This document shows positions 37,025 through 45,931 of a DNA stretch of 64,000 nt, piece after piece. The DNA comes from Candidatus Thiodiazotropha sp. LNASS1. Lineage in GTDB: Bacteria > Pseudomonadota > Gammaproteobacteria > Chromatiales > Chromatiaceae. The notes under the pieces were generated by a model. The model had not been told where the DNA came from. It worked only from the letters and a program-made list of their open reading frames with translations, and did not search any database. The translations under genes were made by a program, and so were the position numbers. Location: contig NZ_OZ156465.1 of the NCBI RefSeq assembly GCF_964212655.1, positions 4,682,094-4,746,093 on the forward strand, in the 5' to 3' direction. How positions within the stretch are numbered: position 1 is the stretch's first letter; the number at the start of each line of letters is the position of its first letter.

Positions 37025-37737
37025 ATATCGGCCTCTGGAAAGTGCCTGCCCTGGTCAGCCCAACTGCCTGTTCGTCCTTCGAGCCGGGTCCAGCGATGGA
37101 GGTCGGCGCAAAAACTGGACCTGGGTATCTCTTCAGCTCCCAGACTGGCCAGATGATTGGTATAGACTTGACAGTCGATCATCTTGAATCCCCACTGAGT
37201 CAGTCTTCGACTGAGGTGAACCAGAGCGATTTTTGAGCTGTCGGACGTACGGCTGAACATCGATTCACCGAAGAAGACAGCGCCTATGGCCATGCCGTAG
37301 AGGCCACCCACCAACTCGTCGTTGCGCCATACCTCAACGGAGTGTGCCATTCCCAGCTGGTGTTGCTGGCGATAGGCATCGATCATCTCGGGTACCAGCC
37401 ATGTTCCAGGCGAGTTTTCACGCGGCGCCGCGCAACCCTTGATCACAGCCTCGAAGTCTTGATCAAAGGATACTTTATAGACCTTTTTTTTTAGTACTTT
37501 TCTCAGGCTGCGACTGATTTTTATCTTTTCGGGATAGAGTACCGTGCGTGGGTCCGGTGACCACCAGAGTATGGGTTCACCCTCTGTGAACCAGGGAAAT
37601 ATTCCCAGCTGATAAGCCTGAATCAGCCGTTGAGGCGTTAGATCGCCGCCCACCGCCAGCAACCCGTCCGGCTCGCGTTCCGCGAGGGAGACGTCAGGAA
37701 ATGGCGTATCCGGATTGTCGTCAAGCACAAAAATCAT
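37018..37737 (-). CDS. aat: Leucyl/phenylalanyl-tRNA-protein transferase
   Basis: 239 aa, normal length. It transfers Leu or Phe to N-terminal Arg or Lys for ClpAP degradation. Motifs: FPDVSLAEREPDGLLAVGGD, LIQAYQLGIFPWFTEGEPIL, WWSPDPRTVL, GTWLVPEMIDAYRQ, GGLYGMAIGAVFFGESMFSR and MIDCQVYTNHLASLG. It forms an overlapping pair with bpt. The 237-bp gap upstream is AT-rich and shared with the divergent PilZ gene, so both promoters should lie there. Confidence 0.97.
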   Translation of the reverse strand: MIFVLDDNPDTPFPDVSLAEREPDGLLAVGGDLTPQRLIQAYQLGIFPWFTEGEPILWWSPDPRTVLYPEKIKISRSLRKVLKKKVYKVSFDQDFEAVIKGCAAPRENSPGTWLVPEMIDAYRQQHQLGMAHSVEVWRNDELVGGLYGMAIGAVFFGESMFSRTSDSSKIALVHLSRRLTQWGFKMIDCQVYTNHLASLGAEEIPRSSFCADLHRWTRLEGRTGSWADQGRHFPEADIC

Positions 37738-37974
37738 CGTTTGCCGATTTAAAGGACTTAAACTAATCTTAACAGCTACTTGTTTTTAAAATAAAAAATT
37801 CGCATTATGTAAAGACCTGTAAACGCTGGGTATATAGTCTCTGCCGGGTCAATGTGTGTTTACATGCCCTAGACTGACAAATGCTTGCCACTGATTGTTA
37901 TGTGCTGAATCATAGCAGCTGGTTTTAGTCGATTTGTGATTCAATATTAACATAAGCCGCTTGGGAGTGAGGCC

Positions 37975-38643
37975 TTGCCAGACAGTGTCAGATACTTGCA
38001 GATTGGTGATGTACTGCAGTTGCAGTGGGCGTCACCCAATGAAAACGCCGAGCGCTTTGCGGCCACCCTGATCGGCTTTCTACCTGGTCACAGTCTGGTG
38101 ATCACGACACCCCGTAAACACGGAAAACCGATTATCGTACGCGATGGTCAGAGTTTTACGGTCAGGATGTTACAGGGCAGCAATATATTCGGTTTTGTTT
38201 CACAAGTCCTGAATGCATCATCTAAACCCTATCCACATGTCCATCTCTCCTATCCGTCGGATGTAGAGAGCGCCGTCGTGCGCAACGCACCCCGGGTGCC
38301 GACTGAAATAAATGCGGAAGTTGTCTGGCCCCAGGGTGCCTCGGGGGGGGAGAAGAAACGATCTGTCATCATTTCCGATATCAGTAGTACGGGAGCCCGG
38401 ATATTAGACCGGCAAACGCTTGGTAAAGTTGGGGATGTAGTTCAGGTGATCTATACCTTGTCGGTATGTGGTGGGGAAGACATGCTGAAAATCATGGGTG
38501 TGATTCGTAATATTCGCGAGACGGCAGGCAGGGATGGCAGAAACACCTTTGTCCATGGATTGGAGTTTCGCGGTCTGAATCGATTTCAGCAACTGGTACT
38601 CTGTTCCTATGTCTTGGGTAGTATCGCCAGGGAGCGAGGCTGA
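37975..38643 (+). CDS. YcgR-like PilZ-domain protein (c-di-GMP receptor)
   Basis: 222 aa. The N-terminal YcgR-type beta domain (about 5-95) is followed by PilZ (about 97-215). The c-di-GMP contact motifs are complete: RNAPR (RxxxR, about 103-107) and DISSTG (D/NxSxxG, about 134-139). YcgR relatives brake flagellar rotation or control adhesion. TTG at 37975 is the start, with GGGAGTGAGG just upstream. No flagellar gene is adjacent, so the target is unknown. The hemerythrin-GGDEF-EAL protein of the window could feed it, but this is only a possibility. Confidence 0.88.
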   Translation: MPDSVRYLQIGDVLQLQWASPNENAERFAATLIGFLPGHSLVITTPRKHGKPIIVRDGQSFTVRMLQGSNIFGFVSQVLNASSKPYPHVHLSYPSDVESAVVRNAPRVPTEINAEVVWPQGASGGEKKRSVIISDISSTGARILDRQTLGKVGDVVQVIYTLSVCGGEDMLKIMGVIRNIRETAGRDGRNTFVHGLEFRGLNRFQQLVLCSYVLGSIARERG

Positions 38644-38771
38644 CGTTGGATCCGGCTGACCGGTCGACCCCCTCTTTCGGGTGCCGCTGACAAGCGACAT
38701 AGGCACAGCACTGTTGTATCCTGACAGTCGGCTATGATCTGTATAGTGGTTTTGAGATTTTGCCTTTGAAT

Positions 38772-39050
38772 ATGTTGATCCTGGTCTACTATCTTTTCCT
38801 GCTCATCTGTGCCGCCATGGGCGTATTCTTTTTTGCACTCTATATCCGCTCAAAGCAGGGCCTGCAGGCGCTGTCTTCCGTGATGTTGCTACTGCCCGTT
38901 GCCTATGAGACCTGGGTTTTGGAAAACTGCACAGGCGAGTGCAATATCAGAGTCGATCTGATTGTGCTGTTTCCTGTTGAATTACTGCTTCTTTCCACGC
39001 TCTCTCTCTACTCGTGGAGGCGATATAAAAAATACTCTGCGCATAAATGA
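38772..39050 (+). CDS. Small membrane protein, function unknown
   Basis: 92 aa from ATG 38772 (an in-frame TTG lies 12 bases upstream; the ribosome site is weak for both). Three hydrophobic segments: MLILVYYLFLLICAAMGVFF, ALSSVMLLLPVAYETWVL, and LIVLFPVELLLLSTLSLYSW. Between the last two lies NCTGECNIRVD with two Cys that could form a disulfide outside the membrane. The C-terminus is basic (RRYKKYSAHK). It follows the PilZ gene by 128 bp. I recognise no family. Confidence 0.6.
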   Translation: MLILVYYLFLLICAAMGVFFFALYIRSKQGLQALSSVMLLLPVAYETWVLENCTGECNIRVDLIVLFPVELLLLSTLSLYSWRRYKKYSAHK

Positions 39051-39109
39051 TAAATGTTGTTGTCTGGCTTCGATAAGGATGGAAGAGCTTCAATTGCGGT
39101 AGAAAGCTA

Positions 39110-40066
39110 TCAATCGAAAAGGAGGGGTTTCGATCCAAAATCCTCGCTGATCCCCTCAATCGTCAGTGTCAACCAATATTGTTCAAAACGATCCCAAAGA
39201 CGCTCCTCCGGCAGATCGGTATGGCTGACGGGAAACTCCATAATCTCCTTCTTTCCAACCAGATGGTTGGTAATGGCATAGACTGTCTTGGCCGGCACCA
39301 CATCATCTTTGAGTCCCAGGCCGATGAGAGCGGGACAGTGCACGCTATCGGCAAAATTGACAGGATCAAAGTAACGCATCACCAGCATCACATCATCCAA
39401 TCGTTCCGGATGGTTGGCGAGATAGTGATTAATCTGTGCGCCGGAACCTGATTTGACGAAGATATAGCGCCCTTCAGTCCAGCCGAATGTGGGAACACCT
39501 ACCGCCAGCAGGTCGGGCGATCCCAGTACCGATGCGGATTTGAGTGCCAGTGCACCTGCAAAACTGACACCCTGATAGGTATGGTGGGTGGTCGGGTTGG
39601 GGAGCAGTTGCTCAGCGACTCTTGCGCCTTGAATGTAATCGCAGACGGCGCCTCTTATCACTGAGGTCTCCGGTGCTTGGATGCCCGTCAATACCCAGCC
39701 CCAGTGAGAGTACTCTCGAAGTGCGTCATGAGAGCGGCCGAAGCCACGAATATCCACGCCAAAGCAATTCAGACCGGAGCTCACCCATGACCATTGAGGC
39801 ATGCATTGAGAGCCGTAACCGTGGCTGTAGACAACCAGCGGTCGTGGTAGATCATCCTTCCAATGAGTGAGCAGCCCGGTAATGCGCACATCGTCCAATG
39901 ACACAAATTCCACATACTCCAGTAGAAGTTCCGGATGGTTGGGCGAATGTTCCACGCCTGCGATTATCGGATCCGGATCGATGTTCTCCAGTTTGTTCAG
40001 CGTCTCCCGCCAGAAAAGATCAAAATCCCTTGGCTTGGTGTGTTCCGGTTTGAATTGGCGCCGCAT
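39110..40066 (-). CDS. Alpha/beta hydrolase of the acetyl-xylan esterase/deacetylase type
   Basis: 318 aa, no signal peptide. The N-terminal pattern DFDLFWRETLNKL and PLVVYSHGYGSQ match the AXE1/cephalosporin-C deacetylase group. Nucleophile Ser is in YQGVSFAGALAL (about 169; the usual sequence is GxSQGG), acid Asp in GLKDDVVPAKT (about 253), and His in VSHTDLPEE (about 281). The family removes acetyl groups from sugars or antibiotics; the substrate here is unknown. It is divergent from the CNB-acyltransferase gene and stands alone. Confidence 0.82.
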   Translation of the reverse strand: MRRQFKPEHTKPRDFDLFWRETLNKLENIDPDPIIAGVEHSPNHPELLLEYVEFVSLDDVRITGLLTHWKDDLPRPLVVYSHGYGSQCMPQWSWVSSGLNCFGVDIRGFGRSHDALREYSHWGWVLTGIQAPETSVIRGAVCDYIQGARVAEQLLPNPTTHHTYQGVSFAGALALKSASVLGSPDLLAVGVPTFGWTEGRYIFVKSGSGAQINHYLANHPERLDDVMLVMRYFDPVNFADSVHCPALIGLGLKDDVVPAKTVYAITNHLVGKKEIMEFPVSHTDLPEERLWDRFEQYWLTLTIEGISEDFGSKPLLFD

Positions 40067-40200
40067 ATATCTACTATAGATTAGTAATAGGGGTGTGGTT
40101 AGTGGTGCAGGGCCAATAATATTGTCGTTTGAATATTCAAATCACATCGATGTTGAGAAGAGACAATAATAAGTGACATGCTCTTGAAAGGGTGATCGTG

Positions 40201-42213
40201 ATGATGGATGCCTCTGAACTTTCCGAACTTGCATTCTTCCATGATATCGACAGGGATGTGATCGACTTTCTGGCTAAAGGCTCCGAGGTGCGGCAAATGG
40301 ATCAAGGGGAGATTTTACTGCACCAGCATGATCGTGCCATCGCACTCTATTTTTTAGCAACTGGAAAGGTGCAGTTTCTGATCCATGTGGCAGGTATGGA
40401 TGATCTTCTTGTCGGCACCGACAGTGAGGTTGGGGCACTGATTGGCTGGTCTGTGTTTCGCGCACCCTATCGCCATACGGTGACCGTACGCTGTGAAACA
40501 GAGTGCAGTTTTATACGTATTCCGAGAACACTGTTAACTGAGTTGATGGGAGGGTCACCGCTCATCGCCTACACGCTTTTACGCCGTGTGGCGATAGTTC
40601 TTGCGCATCGACTTGAAAATAACAGGGACCGCCTGATCGCCAGTAGCGGTGTCGAAGGGAGAAACATGGTGGAACCTGCTGCCGCAATGAGAACCCGGGG
40701 ATCAAACCCGTTTGTCGAGTTCGAAAACCTGGGCAGCGATCAGGAGTCAACCTTCAGGTTTCTGCGCCACGTCACTTTTTTTGAAGCCATGCCGGATCAT
40801 CATTTACGATCCATGTTGTCATTGGGGCAAATGATTCGCGTGAACCCTGGCACAACACTGTTTCAGCAGGGAGGTGAGGCGGAGAAGTTCTACCTGCTTG
40901 TCAGCGGACGGATCGAACTCTGGTATTGCAGCAGTGATGGCAAGATCTGTTTTTTTCTCAATAGTCTGGAGAGCACAGGGCAGGCATTCGGCTGGTCCGC
41001 TTTGGTCGAACCCAATCACTATCAGGTATCCGCAATCGCCAGTGATTCAGTCTGTGCCCTGGTATTCACAGCTGAAGCATTGACGGCTCTGTGTCACCGG
41101 GAACCGTTGTTCGCAACAGAACTAATGGAAAGGGTGATCTGGTTGATCGGCAATCGGCTGCGTATGGCCCGTACCCAATTGATTGCAAGGCGCTATCATA
41201 AAGAGACATTGGCTGTAACGGCGTTACTGGAACAGAATGCCGCTACCCTGCATGTGACTTCGCCACTGCATAAAATCCCCTATCTATTGGAAAACAGACT
41301 GACCCTCTCCGATGCATTCGGTACCTTGGAACTGATCCGTAATCATGGCGAGGATGAAAATGAGCGCAACCTGGCGAGGCTGTCTCTGGATATCCTGGAA
41401 AAGGTGCACGATGAACTCCATTTTTATCAGGGACTGCAGCGTATTTATGAAAGCGTTGCCAATGCTCCCGAGGATCAGACACCAAGGGAAGTGCGACATC
41501 ACTGTATGCGAGCGTTCCGGGCGTTGTTCGAGCAGACCCACTATAACGTGGCTGGCGAGGAGCACCTGCCAGACTCCTCAGGGCATCTGTTTATCATGAA
41601 TCATCTGGAGAACCATACCGATAATATGCTGCCAAATGATTTTCGCCTAACCCTGGACACCCACTTCGTGTCGAGCATGGTGATCTACCCGAAATATCAT
41701 GAAGCACCGATCAGGGTGGTGAAGAAGCCGGAGCTCGACTGGTACGGATTTCAACAATATTTCGACCGCCTTGAGTATCTCTATGTCTACCCTGGCGAGG
41801 TCGATGAGGAGGATCGTGATCATCACCTGACCCGCGAGCAACGCAACCGCCAGTTCATTGAACAGGCACTGGAAAGGCTGCAACAGGGGGACAATATCAT
41901 TATCTGTCCGGAGGGACGCTGTTACTACACCGAGGAGTCACCCGGTCCGTTCAAGGCCGGGGTGTTTCGTCTGGCGCTGGCGGCCGACATAGAGCCACTG
42001 ATCGTACCCATCGCGGTCGCCAATTTCGACAAGCGACTGACACGTACCTGTACCGCGGCCACCGTCTTTCCCCCTTTCAAAGTGAGCGACTACATAAACG
42101 ATCCGGATGATGCCGAGTCCTTGTCCGAATTTATTCTGACCGTCAACGAATGGTATAAGGGCTATGTCAAGCAGGCTATCGAACTGACGCAGAGATGCGA
42201 AAAGGCACTTTAG
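40201..42213 (+). CDS. Fusion of two cyclic-nucleotide-binding domains with an acyltransferase-like domain
   Basis: 670 aa from ATG 40201, which has GAAAGGG eight bases upstream; the upstream GTG at 40192 is less well placed. CNB 1 is at about 10-120 (LLHQHDRAIALYFLATGKVQ) and CNB 2 at about 195-310 (TTLFQQGGEAEKFYLLVSGR). A helical linker follows, then a PlsC-like domain at about 460-640. Acyltransferase motif III is clear (ICPEGRCYYTEESPGPFKAG). Motif I is irregular (NHLENHTDN gives H-X5-D rather than H-X4-D). The logical reading is ligand-controlled lipid or lysolipid acylation at the membrane. The stop TAG at 42211-42213 is formed with a repeat end. Confidence 0.85.
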   Translation: MMDASELSELAFFHDIDRDVIDFLAKGSEVRQMDQGEILLHQHDRAIALYFLATGKVQFLIHVAGMDDLLVGTDSEVGALIGWSVFRAPYRHTVTVRCETECSFIRIPRTLLTELMGGSPLIAYTLLRRVAIVLAHRLENNRDRLIASSGVEGRNMVEPAAAMRTRGSNPFVEFENLGSDQESTFRFLRHVTFFEAMPDHHLRSMLSLGQMIRVNPGTTLFQQGGEAEKFYLLVSGRIELWYCSSDGKICFFLNSLESTGQAFGWSALVEPNHYQVSAIASDSVCALVFTAEALTALCHREPLFATELMERVIWLIGNRLRMARTQLIARRYHKETLAVTALLEQNAATLHVTSPLHKIPYLLENRLTLSDAFGTLELIRNHGEDENERNLARLSLDILEKVHDELHFYQGLQRIYESVANAPEDQTPREVRHHCMRAFRALFEQTHYNVAGEEHLPDSSGHLFIMNHLENHTDNMLPNDFRLTLDTHFVSSMVIYPKYHEAPIRVVKKPELDWYGFQQYFDRLEYLYVYPGEVDEEDRDHHLTREQRNRQFIEQALERLQQGDNIIICPEGRCYYTEESPGPFKAGVFRLALAADIEPLIVPIAVANFDKRLTRTCTAATVFPPFKVSDYINDPDDAESLSEFILTVNEWYKGYVKQAIELTQRCEKAL

Positions 42214-42233
42214 GGTCTGTTAACACTAATCCA
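42212..42233. repeat. Half-end of the long repeat between two convergent genes
   Basis: AGGGTCTGTTAACACTAATC plus CA is the same sequence as the left end of copy A, with no other half. It lies exactly at the junction: the preceding T plus AG makes the stop of the CNB-acyltransferase gene, and CTA inside it makes the stop of the opposite mrfB gene. Confidence 0.8.
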
Positions 42234-43443
42234 GTGCTGGTTGTATCTCCTGACGATGGCGCTTGAGTAAGATTCGGTTCAACCGCCGCCGTTGCTCATC
42301 GTCGACGGGGAGCAGCTCACAGTAATATTTTGCATTCTCCAGATCCTTGCTGATGTGCTCATGATATTTGGCAAGTTGTTCTGTAGCTTGTCGACAGCCG
42401 CCACGGGATAAGGCTTCCCATATCTCCACTGCCAACTCCCAGTTGCCGAAACGCCTGGCTAGTCGACCCAGTAACCTCTTACCACTGATTGACAGTGTCT
42501 GCCGCTGGCGCATTAACAAGGTATAGGCAGCAGTCTTGTCGCTATCCGTCAACCAGCGGGCGAGGGCCGCAATGTCTGCGTTATGGCGTTCCGGTTGCTC
42601 AATCACCCGAGCCAGGACAGCGTGGGCCATGGGGAGAGAGATGATATCCTGAAAATTGTGATCCACCACCCGCGCTAGTCGCGCTGTAGCACCCGTTGTT
42701 ACACAATCGAACCAGGCTTCCGGGGCTTCCGAACCCGGCAGGTCGTTGTGTCTTTTCAGACCGAGCAGGCGCTGTTCCAGCGTCATCAGCCGGCAATCCG
42801 GCCAATTGCGGCCAAACAGTCGGCGCACGGCATGCAACAGGTCCAGGTGAGGCAGCCGATCCAATATGGCTGGTATATTCCGCATGCGGTAGCGGGTATT
42901 CATCAGGGGAATGTCGTAACACTTGCCGTTATAGCTCACCAGCCGATCATCTGGGCTGAGTATACTGTTAATCCTCTCGAGCATGGCATTTTCGCCGGCA
43001 AAGCGGGTGATCAGGTACTGGGTTGTCTCAAGGTTCTCCTGCTCAACCACTGCAAAACCGAACAGGAAGGCGAGGGTGCCGCTACCCCCCGAGAGTCCGG
43101 TGGTTTCGGTATCGAAGTAGACCTGGCGGCGGTTGGCCAGCACTCTGTCTCCGGGCAGGACGGGTCGTTGTTGCAGTAGCGAGAGAGGATGGCGGCCCAT
43201 TGATCCATGCAGGGGTATATGACGCTGTATCTTGATCAGACCATCGCTGATTTGGTACCCCTTCAGCTGTTTTGCCAGTCTCTCCTCTATTGACTCTTGT
43301 CGCCGCCCTTTCGCATCATCAGAAAGTCGTGCCCGGTCGATCCGTGCCAAGCGATGTCGCAGATCCGTCGCAGATGCAACAGGCTGTTGCCCTCGATCCT
43401 TTTTCAGTGCCCTCAGACGGCTGAGTTTTGTTACGAGTGTCAT
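42226..43443 (-). CDS. mrfB: DEDDh-type exonuclease of the MrfB/YprB family
   Basis: 405 aa. An RNase H-like exonuclease domain spans about 100-275, with catalytic acids in VYFDTETTGLSGGSG (about D109, E111), LVSYNGKCYDIPLM, and the HNFQD box (about 262). The C-terminal part looks helical and TPR-like (AVEIWEALSRGGCR...LAKYHEHISKDLENAKYY). In Bacillus, MrfB acts with the helicase MrfA in repair of mitomycin C damage. Here the helicase gene is 22 bp upstream on the same strand. The final codons Leu-Asp-stop lie within a repeat remnant, so the original C-terminus may have been changed. Confidence 0.85.
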   Translation of the reverse strand: MTLVTKLSRLRALKKDRGQQPVASATDLRHRLARIDRARLSDDAKGRRQESIEERLAKQLKGYQISDGLIKIQRHIPLHGSMGRHPLSLLQQRPVLPGDRVLANRRQVYFDTETTGLSGGSGTLAFLFGFAVVEQENLETTQYLITRFAGENAMLERINSILSPDDRLVSYNGKCYDIPLMNTRYRMRNIPAILDRLPHLDLLHAVRRLFGRNWPDCRLMTLEQRLLGLKRHNDLPGSEAPEAWFDCVTTGATARLARVVDHNFQDIISLPMAHAVLARVIEQPERHNADIAALARWLTDSDKTAAYTLLMRQRQTLSISGKRLLGRLARRFGNWELAVEIWEALSRGGCRQATEQLAKYHEHISKDLENAKYYCELLPVDDEQRRRLNRILLKRHRQEIQPALD

Positions 43444-43465
43444 TGTCGGTTATGACCTGTTGACA

Positions 43466-45865
43466 CTACATCAGGAGTGAAAGCACTTCGAGTGCGGCCT
43501 GTTTGGGCGAGTAGCCCCGCATCTCGTCGCTGGCCAGGATAGGGCCGATGCAGCTGGGGCAGCCATGGTTACAGCTGCAGTCAACGACAAGCCGCTTCGC
43601 TTCATGAACGATGGTCTCACGGCTCTCGCAAAGCGGTGATGAGAGTCCGATGCCTCCAGGATAGTTGTCGTAGAGAAACAGCGTGGGAGTGAAGCGATCC
43701 AGCTGCGCCGGATCAATTCGCTGGTCCTCCCTGTTGCGCAACTCTCCCCGTCCACCGGCATGTACTGTGGCGAACCAGCGGGCGTTGCCGTCACCCACCG
43801 CCTTGCCGATATCTCCGGGTTCGGAAAGCATGTGCATGGTGGCGACGATATGAAGTGCATAGCTGGCGCCGAGAAAGCCGTCCAGGGCAGTCTGTCGTGA
43901 GTGGAATGCAGCCTCCAGCGCCTGTGGATTTATCTGCCACCAGACGGCGGTGGTGTGCATCTCCTGATCCGGTAGCTCGATCTTGCCATAGCCCACGTTA
44001 TCGTGACTGTAGTAGCGAATCTTTTTGTAGCCGGTTATGCGCTTGACAAGATGGACCTCACCCTGGGCCACGCCATGACGGGCATATTCGTGCTTCTCGA
44101 AAGACTCCAGAATCTTAAGGCGTGTATAGTCTATGGCATCGGTGTAGTAATCGGTTCGGGTGCGGGTAACGAATGCCTTGCGTCCCTCCCAATCGAGTCG
44201 CTCAACCTGATAGGGAGTGGATTGAACCATGTAGATGGCGCCTTCATGGATGGTCATCGGTGCGGAACTGTAGTCGACTTCGGCAATCACGGTTTTTCCG
44301 CCCCCGGTAGTATCCACCACCACGAAATTACCCTCCGCCACCGATCGCAGGCTGATACTGTTGGCGGGGTAGCTGTCGCTTATCCAGTGCCACTCATCCG
44401 CCTCCCGGTGCAGGATGCCATGTTCCTCCAGATAGGCGAGTAACTCGCTCAGCGGTTGGTCGCCGAACCGCTCTCCATCCTTGAACGGCAGTTCGAAGGC
44501 GGCGCAGCGAACATGATCAAGCAGGATCAGCAACTGATCGGCATCGATACGTGCCTGTTCCGGTGAGGCGCCAAGGAAGAAGTCGGGATTGCGAATAATG
44601 TATTGATCCAGCGGCAGGCTGCTGGCCACCAGCACGCCAACCGCTGTGCGCTGGCGTCTGCCGGCGCGTCCCAGGCGCTGCCAGGTGGCGGCAATAGTGC
44701 CGGGATAACCGTTGAGGACACAGAGATCGAGGGCGCCGATGTCCACTCCCAGTTCCAACGCTGAGGTGGAGACCACACAGTCGAGTTGCCCTTCACGCAG
44801 TCGCCGTTCCATATCGCGCCGTTCAGCGGGCAGGTAGCCGCCACGATAGGCGGCTACCCTGGCTGGATGTCTGGGGTCCCGGTCAAAGGCATCCTTGAGA
44901 TACTTGGTCAGTACTTCAACCATCAGGCGTGAGCGGGCGAAGACAATGCTCTTTAGCCCCTGACCCATTGCCAGTTTGGTAATACGTGTGGTCTGGGAAC
45001 GGGCGGATGCACGCATGCCGAGATCGGCATTGACCACCGGCGGGTTCCACAATAACAGGTGCTTGCCTCCCTGCGGTGCGCCGCTCTCGGTAATTGCATT
45101 GACTTCGTCTCCGATCAGTTCATGCGCCAGTTGGGCGGGATTGGCGATAGTGGCGGAGCAGAGGATGAACAGAGGGTCTGAGCCATAGAAGCGGCAGATA
45201 CGCCGCAGACGCCTCATTACATTCGCAACGTGGGAGCCGAATACGCCGCGGTATGTATGCATTTCGTCGATCACCACATAGCGCAAGGACTCGAAAAACT
45301 GAGCCCATTTGGTGTGGTGGGGCAGTATCCCCTGGTGCAACATATCCGGATTTGAGAGCACCATATCACCACGGGTCCGCACCGCCTTGCGCGCATCCCC
45401 CGGCGTGTCGCCATCAAAGGTGAAAGTACGTAGGCCCAGTCCGGCTGCCTGGTTGAGGGCAGTCAACTCGGCCACCTGGTCCTGGGCCAGGGCCTTGGTG
45501 GGGAAAAGGTAGAGGGCTTTGGCCTGCGCCTGCAGCACCTCCTGCAGTACCGGCAGGTTGTAGCAGAGGGTCTTACCTGATGCCGTAGGGGTGACAATTA
45601 CTGTATGCCGACCACTCCGTACCGATTCCCAGGCCGCAGCCTGATGCGTGTAGAGTCGCTTGATCCCGCGCTTTTGCAAGGCATCGGAGAGCCGCTGGTC
45701 GAGATCATCGGGCAGTGGGCGGTAGTTACCCTGCTTGGCGGGGAGTATCAGTTCGCCTGTGATACGCTCTCCATATTCGCTACGCAATTTGGCGGCCAAA
45801 TGGTCAGCTGGATCAAGCCGGGTAACCGGCTTTGTGGCAGTTGTGGCTGCAATGGGACTAGTCAT
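43466..45865 (-). CDS. mrfA: DEAD/DEAH helicase of the MrfA/YprA family (DUF1998)
   Basis: 799 aa from ATG 45865, preferred because AGGAAGAG lies just upstream; a longer frame to 45907 would run through the lexA operator. Walker A VTPTASGKTLCYNLP (about 95), DEMH box YVVIDEMHTYRGVFGSH (about 201), motif VI WQRLGRAGRRQR. The C-terminal DUF1998 region has a four-Cys cluster CSCNHGCPSCIGP. Family members unwind DNA 3' to 5' for repair of crosslinks. It is transcribed divergently from lexA with shared LexA-like boxes, which suggests SOS induction of the mrfAB pair. Confidence 0.9.
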   Translation of the reverse strand: MTSPIAATTATKPVTRLDPADHLAAKLRSEYGERITGELILPAKQGNYRPLPDDLDQRLSDALQKRGIKRLYTHQAAAWESVRSGRHTVIVTPTASGKTLCYNLPVLQEVLQAQAKALYLFPTKALAQDQVAELTALNQAAGLGLRTFTFDGDTPGDARKAVRTRGDMVLSNPDMLHQGILPHHTKWAQFFESLRYVVIDEMHTYRGVFGSHVANVMRRLRRICRFYGSDPLFILCSATIANPAQLAHELIGDEVNAITESGAPQGGKHLLLWNPPVVNADLGMRASARSQTTRITKLAMGQGLKSIVFARSRLMVEVLTKYLKDAFDRDPRHPARVAAYRGGYLPAERRDMERRLREGQLDCVVSTSALELGVDIGALDLCVLNGYPGTIAATWQRLGRAGRRQRTAVGVLVASSLPLDQYIIRNPDFFLGASPEQARIDADQLLILLDHVRCAAFELPFKDGERFGDQPLSELLAYLEEHGILHREADEWHWISDSYPANSISLRSVAEGNFVVVDTTGGGKTVIAEVDYSSAPMTIHEGAIYMVQSTPYQVERLDWEGRKAFVTRTRTDYYTDAIDYTRLKILESFEKHEYARHGVAQGEVHLVKRITGYKKIRYYSHDNVGYGKIELPDQEMHTTAVWWQINPQALEAAFHSRQTALDGFLGASYALHIVATMHMLSEPGDIGKAVGDGNARWFATVHAGGRGELRNREDQRIDPAQLDRFTPTLFLYDNYPGGIGLSSPLCESRETIVHEAKRLVVDCSCNHGCPSCIGPILASDEMRGYSPKQAALEVLSLLM

Positions 45866-45917
45866 GGTTGTTCTCTTCCTGTTCTCCTGGTATAGAATAG
45901 AGAACAACCGGAGAACA
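45866..45917. promoter_or_regulatory. Shared mrfA/lexA operator-promoter with two GTTC-N7-GTTC boxes
   Basis: Box 1 is GTTC at 45870-45873 and 45881-45884. Box 2 is GAAC at 45902-45905 and 45913-45916, i.e. the same box on the other strand. The box centres lie 32 bp apart, about three helix turns. A lexA promoter fits between them: -35 TTGTTC at 45868-45873, 17-bp spacer, extended -10 TGGTATAGA (45888-45896). The form GTTC-N7-GTTC is the classical LexA box of alphaproteobacteria; the E. coli CTGT-N8-ACAG form is absent. Confidence 0.75.
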
Positions 45918-45931
45918 AATCAAGGATCCCG

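Noticed and set aside
45866..45917. E. coli-type LexA box (CTGT-N8-ACAG)
   Set aside because: No such sequence is present upstream of lexA; only the GTTC-N7-GTTC form is seen.
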